Origin: Lithospermum erythrorhizon
Taxonomy: Eukaryota > Streptophyta > Magnoliopsida > Boraginales > Boraginaceae
Direction of reading: 5' to 3'
Assembly: GCA_019722365.1 (NCBI GenBank)
Contig: JADFUC010000776.1
Coordinates: forward strand, 558,001-622,000
DNA: 64,000 nucleotides
The notes under the pieces were generated by a model. The model saw nothing but the letters and a program-made list of their open reading frames with translations. It did not search any database and had not been told where the DNA came from. The position numbers were made by a program, and so were the translations under genes. Below, piece by piece: positions 59,288 through 64,000 of this stretch (positions are counted from its first letter, which is position 1; every line of letters begins with the position of its first letter).

Positions 59288-60606
59288 TTAATCTGAATCT
59301 TCATATACCCCTTCATCATCAGAAGGCTCATCAAAAGTTCGCAAATCAAGCTGGTAGCGTAGGAGACCACCGATGCCCCCAAACCCTCTGCAGAACTGTG
59401 ACCCTTCTTGAGATTTGTTAGTTACAAACTCAAGTGTACAACCAAATTGTTTGTACTTTTCAGCAAACCATTCCAATAGTGGCATTTTCTCTACAACTTC
59501 CAACTCAGCGGATGTCTCTGGACCTCTAAACTGGCTTCGATCAGCTTCAAGCTCTTTGTTCAAGTGCTTTATGACTATTTCATTGGTGACGGAATTTTTA
59601 AGCTCATATCGATTTATATCAAGACTTTCCCACACAATAAGGGTCTCAACCGCTCCCAACTCCAGAGCTTTTATTGTGTCATCCACACCAAAAACATACT
59701 TACCTGTGTCTTGGCTGATTTCCTCAAAGAATTTGCCTATCAATTTCTTTTCCTGGATGAACTTTACATTAGCTTGGTAGAATTTCACCAGAAAAGTTCT
59801 AATTTGTTTATCGGAAAACCATTCTCCCCACCATATGACACATCAACCACATTCAGCACTGGTCTGAAGCGATGGATCAACATATCAGATTGGCTTAGTT
59901 CTGTCTTGAAGTCAGCCGATCCTGCAAGTATCAATCCTGATACATTTGGCTGACTCGTGGCAGGGTTAATAAAGAATTGTGTTGCCAGTTCTGCAGTCTT
60001 CCTTACATAATTATGACGCTTCTCCATTCGCAAACGAGCAAACCGGAGGGCTGATTGTCCTCCTCTACCATGTTTCTTTGGGAGGTCAACTGTGAATTTA
60101 TGAAGCACTTCTCTGGTATTCCCACTTAAGGTACCAAAAAGAGTGCCATTTCCATCCATGATAATGAAACCAAACTTCTCATCTGATTCCAAAAGTTCAC
60201 CAAGTGGTCCAGTGTGAAACTTGTTGTCACAAAGATAAAGAGATGTATTGATGGGCTTAAAAGGCTCAAGGTCAATTGTAACCTTCTTTTCCTTTCCATC
60301 TTCAGTTATTATGGTACCACAGTATATAATCAATCCATTAGGAGGAACCTTGTTGTACAGCTTAAGTTTCTGCTGAGCAGAAGTGATTGCGCCCAACACA
60401 GATTGGCGATTGACCCTACTCTTAATATTAGAAGCAGTCCCATATTCTTCAGCAAGCATCCGAGTCACTCGAGAGATTTGATCACCAGGTGTGATAATAA
60501 GAGAGATCATGCTGGTACCATTTCCTCGTACAGATTCTAAACCCTTTATCAATTTCTTAACTTTCCATATCTGAATATTCTTATCGTTCTCTGCACCATC
60601 AGCCAT
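59288..60606 (-). CDS. ERF1: Peptide chain release factor eRF1, frame-disrupted
   Basis: Class 1 release factor that reads all three stop codons and triggers peptide release; single coding exon, about 436 residues when intact. The first frame (60606-59785) covers domains 1 and 2: NIKS at 60-63 and YLCDNKF at 124-130 (stop-codon recognition) and GGQ at 182-184 (peptidyl hydrolysis), through [17 protein letters not shown] at 248-264. It then runs out of frame into PINKLELFW and a stop, 273 residues in all. Domain 3, which binds eRF3, resumes in another frame from [18 protein letters not shown] (59770) to the usual end YEDSD at 59288. Between them lie 44 bases where an intact gene has 36, a net gain of eight. 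Outside this spot there is no stop or shift. A leader intron (about 61641 to 60645) shows it is not a retrocopy. It may be a recently broken paralogue, or the assembly may be wrong here. Confidence 0.85.
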
Positions 60607-61700
60607 TGCGAATTATACAAACTCTTAATTTGTTGAGCAAAAAACCTGCGAGATGGCATACATAATATAAACCACACAAATCGATAATATCATTGGACTG
60701 AACAATCAACAATAAAAAATCTAGATTATAGCGAAGCAAAGAACTGCTAAACCCTGTAATTCAGAAGTATAAAATTCTATTAAAGTTTACTATTAACTGA
60801 ACACCAAAACCCTCACAAATATTTGCATAGTGTTCCACGATCTAGCACCAGAAAACAAATCTTTCTAGATATGCATCAATTAACGAATACTACCTCACAT
60901 ATAATGGCACTTCAAAGTTCAAACAACACATTTTTATTATTGAATTATTTATATACTGATATACAAACACTACAAAAACACATGTATATGCCACGAAAGA
61001 CATACCAAAATTATGAAAACCAAGACAACTAAAAAAAATAAGTGGAATAAATTCATATAGTATAAATTAACAAATACTACCTATATCCCTAAAACATCGC
61101 CGACTTCGTTTTTTTAATGATCAAACTAAACAAACTTCACAGTATTAAGTAACACGCAACTTTGATTACAACAAAAAATAACATGTAAAAGATTGTTGAA
61201 AATACTTTATTTTGATAAACAAAAAATAAAAAATATATACAACATATTCAAAAACACTTCAGTTTAAATTTAAAAAAGTCAACTGATCAAAATTCAAAAC
61301 TAAACAATCTTTTAGTAATAGAATAAATTAATATAGTACAGATTAACAAATAATACTCACAATCCTCAGATTCCTTTATTAAGCATGCATAAATAAGCTC
61401 AAATTTCCAATATCAAAATCAATGCAACAATAAAAAATCAATCACAAACTAATTAATATCTGAACTAATTCCAAACTAATTAAAATATGCAAATTCAATT
61501 AATTAAACTAGGGAAACATTAAAATTTAACTCATATAAAATAAAAATTAACTAATTAAGCAGTTCAATTTTGCTTAAAATATAAAATTAGAGATTAAAAT
61601 TCAGAAATAAAAATAAATAAATAAATAGAGAGGTTTTTACCTCAAACAAAGTAGATGAAGATCTGAGGCAAAATTGATTCGATTGTCTAATAAGATAATG
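60607..61700 (-). promoter_or_regulatory. eRF1 leader exon, leader intron and promoter
   Basis: On the minus strand a leader exon ends CTTTGTTTGAG|GTAAAA at about 61641, and the leader resumes after CTCGCAG at about 60645. The intron is AT-rich, as plant leader introns often are. Just upstream, 'aagcccaataatcaaaacta' and 'gggcca' (about 61700-61755) contain site II-like TGGGCC/TGGGCT motifs typical of translation genes. Confidence 0.55.
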
Positions 61701-61759
61701 TGCCCTAGTTTTGATTATTGGGCTTTCTGAAGGTCTGGTTAAGCCCCATGGGCCAGGCC

Positions 61760-62670
61760 TTTACTCTTTTCACTTCATGATGTCGAAAATTTTATCGATC
61801 CGGTCCATTAGTTCGTCTCACGTTCGACCAATTAGTGGGTCCGTTATCGCATGAGATTTGAGTCCCTTGCTCCTTTGTGTGACATTAATTTCTCTCTCCA
61901 CGTTCGTCGAGGCGTTCGAACATGTTCGAGAAGGATCAGTTTGACAATCTTAGTCATGTGGGGCTTGAAATCAAACCAATCCGAGCTTATCCACTAGGTT
62001 TGGTGTGGAGATGGTTATATGAATACAACACCGGCAATTAGTCATATTTTGATACAACTCTCCGCCTTCCTGGTATGCAATTGATAATGTTACACAAGCC
62101 ACCTCGGGCCGCAAATACAATAGCTTCATCGTTTTTGATAATGTTATACCCGTGGAGTGTTTGGGTTTGTAATGTTACAATAAAGTAAATACATGAGGAA
62201 TCTATTATATATTGTATCATTTGTATGTAGTGAATGTTCGCAAAATATAAGATGTTCTTGCTGACAATTCTTTCAATACAATGAAGGTGAATTACACGAT
62301 TCACATATTACATATTACAAGTAATTCAAAAGAAATGATTGATCAAATGAGGTAATGTTTTCATTGCATTATAAGTTCAATCAGGCGTAACTAAGCTTTA
62401 CAGTAGAGCTTATGTAGAAGCTTGATTATAGTAGTTTGTTTAGCTGTTTTAAAGACAACATTATAAATACACTTAAAAATAAGAAATGAAATTATATTAC
62501 AGGATCACAAACAACAAGCCTATTTATGTGGAATCACATGTAGCCACACCAAATTCATACCATAACATTTAATTTACATTTATCTGGATGTATAAATCAA
62601 TTAAGGCAAGGCAAGACGTAAATGGGAAATCGCTTCTGCGGCTTTCCACTGTGACCGTTTGCTCAGAAAT
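61760..62670. other. Intergenic DNA between eRF1 and EXO70A1
   Basis: The left part is eRF1 upstream sequence and the right part is probably the EXO70A1 3' untranslated region. Short frames near 62038-62304 have no family resemblance. Confidence 0.45.
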
Positions 62671-64000
62671 CTAGCGCTTGGGTTCATTTAACGTCTTCCC
62701 CTCGAAAAATTCCCCGAGCATGTGATCAAGATCCTCTGGCGTGTATCTGATGTATTTCTGGGCATTCTTTCCATTTTCGACCAATGCTCTGTGACAAAAC
62801 GCGGTCATGTCAGAATGATATAGTTTAGCATCAGCCATTATGGATCGGATTCAGGGAAGCAGTCTTACCCAAATCGCTTAATGAAAGATCTGTATGCTGG
62901 CAACAGAACTTCAGCCACTGCCAGCTTCAAGGATTCTCGTAGCTCAGTGTCGGGAACTGTCCACTGAGATTGCCTTTGATGAAGCTCCTCGAACATTACA
63001 TTGAAAGTTTTCAATCTGTAAAGGCGAACAGTGGCTCCCAGATGTTCATTCCATCTCTAATATAGTCTTCAAAAAGCCACTATTGCAAATAAATGGAAGA
63101 GAACATTACCTGTCTTTAACAACTGTCCTAGAGGCGCCACTACTATTTCCTCCATCTGTTGCAACTCCACCACTACCCCCGGATGATGTCAAGCCTTGGA
63201 TAGAGAGTGTCTGCAAAATCTAGAGAGGCACCAAAACAAAATCTTCATTCAGTAATGTTAGTAGTTAAAGATAAATTTTCTCAAGCTGTTCCAATAATCA
63301 TTTCTTGTGTCAAGTATATCATTAAGTACACTATACCTTTGCCCATGCAATCCTTTTATACTGATTTGCATGTTGTTGGACGATTCTCCTGTGCCTTTGA
63401 ACCCAATCATCTCCTAATAGATCCTTGGCTTCAGACCTTGAATAAACAAGGTAAACACCAACATTAACTCAAAAGTTAATTATATCACGATTTGACCGAT
63501 CACCTCCAAACATAGATTGGGTATAACAAACCTGCGGACCGATCTGACCATGTAATGAATGTTATTCATGAGAAACAGTTGAGTCAGAGCAAGATCTTTA
63601 TATTGCTTGGATTTTCCATCCAAATTGGTCTGCAAAGCCTGCATAATCCGCATCGTCACAGCCGCCAGTTGTGAATTCGGGTCACCTTTGCTCTCAAATT
63701 CTTGGAAGAGTTGCTTTAGAGTTGATTGATAACTAATGGATCATAACTTATAGTCAGTTCAATTGACTATGATAATAAAAATAAGCAATAAAAAAGCATG
63801 CCCCTATGGTACAATTTTTTTGTGTACAAACCCATAGGTCGTACATGTATGCAATAGCCAAATATCAATAAGTAAGATGTGACCAAGTAATTTTCAGACG
63901 TTTAAGGGGTATGAAAGTAAAAAAACAAAAGGATACAAGTTAACATACTTACTCAAACAAAAATTTCACATAATTAATGACATAGCTCGTCAAAGGATGG
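62671..64000 (-). CDS. EXO70A1: Exocyst subunit EXO70A1-like, 3' part (5' end outside window)
   Basis: EXO70 binds plasma-membrane phosphoinositides and anchors the exocyst; EXO70A1 is the main housekeeping form in plants. Five terminal exons are resolved: 63713-63532, 63436-63337, 63219-63110, 63015-62869 and 62788-62671, all with GT-AG introns and matching phases. Key blocks are LFQEFESKGDPNSQLAA, LTQLFLMNNIHYMVRSVRRS, DLLGDDWVQRHRRIVQQHAN, QRQSQWTVPDTELRESLK, EVLLPAYRSFIKRFG and the end EFFEGKTLNEPKR. The last block is the conserved C-terminus of the EXO70A1 group. Together they give about 219 residues, roughly the last third of a protein of about 640. Exon 63219 starts with ILQTLSIQGLTSS, using the upstream of two AG acceptors, which keeps the AWAK-ILQ join. 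The sequence from 63714 to 64000 is intron. Confidence 0.94.

Overview
This 64 kb window is nuclear DNA from a flowering plant. The coding genes have many short exons, the intergenic DNA is AT-rich, and the repeats are plant families (Copia, hAT, Mutator-like and SINE elements). The protein families (SIAMESE-related CDK inhibitor, OVATE protein, U11/U12-31K, EXO70A1-type exocyst subunit) are land-plant or plant-type. Protein similarity recalled from memory suggests a eudicot, probably an asterid; I cannot name the species.

Layout. 1-2.4 kb holds no gene. 2.7-4.7 kb (-) is a DHHC palmitoyltransferase like Arabidopsis PAT15, with seven exons resolved. 5.8-19.8 kb (-) is the exocyst gene SEC8, with 26 exons resolved. 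21.4-23.6 kb is a decayed hAT transposase. 25.76-26.95 kb (+) is U11/U12-31K, a minor-spliceosome protein. 28.25-28.77 kb is a dead histone H2B gene that keeps its promoter. 30.13-30.55 kb (-) is an SMR-type cell-cycle inhibitor. 33.2-37.7 kb is a decayed Copia retrotransposon, followed by an unidentified terminal exon at 38.27-38.44 kb. 40.66-41.51 kb is a non-autonomous Mutator-like element with a perfect 9-bp target duplication. 41.83-43.94 kb (+) is a membrane-anchored dual-specificity phosphatase. 44.70-46.47 kb (-) is a mitochondrial-type ISCA1. 47.2-50.65 kb is a broken AMMECR1-family gene. 52.96-53.39 kb (+) is ribosomal protein eS17. 53.81-54.33 kb is a non-autonomous hAT element. 56.99-57.73 kb (+) is an OVATE-family repressor. 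59.29-60.61 kb (-) is eRF1 with a frame-breaking lesion. 62.67 kb to the right edge (-) is the 3' part of an EXO70A1-type exocyst gene.

Most genes are unrelated housekeeping genes. One functional link stands out: two exocyst subunits, SEC8 and EXO70A1, lie about 43 kb apart on the same strand. The most unusual signals concern splicing and gene decay. Three GC-AG introns and a probable GT-TG intron occur in SEC8, and a fourth GC-AG intron is in ISCA1. A single-base frameshift lies in SEC8 and a net +8 nt lesion lies between eRF1 domains 2 and 3. The AMMECR1 and H2B genes have decayed. I found no CRISPR, operon or prokaryote-like system, and nothing that amounts to a wholly new biological system.
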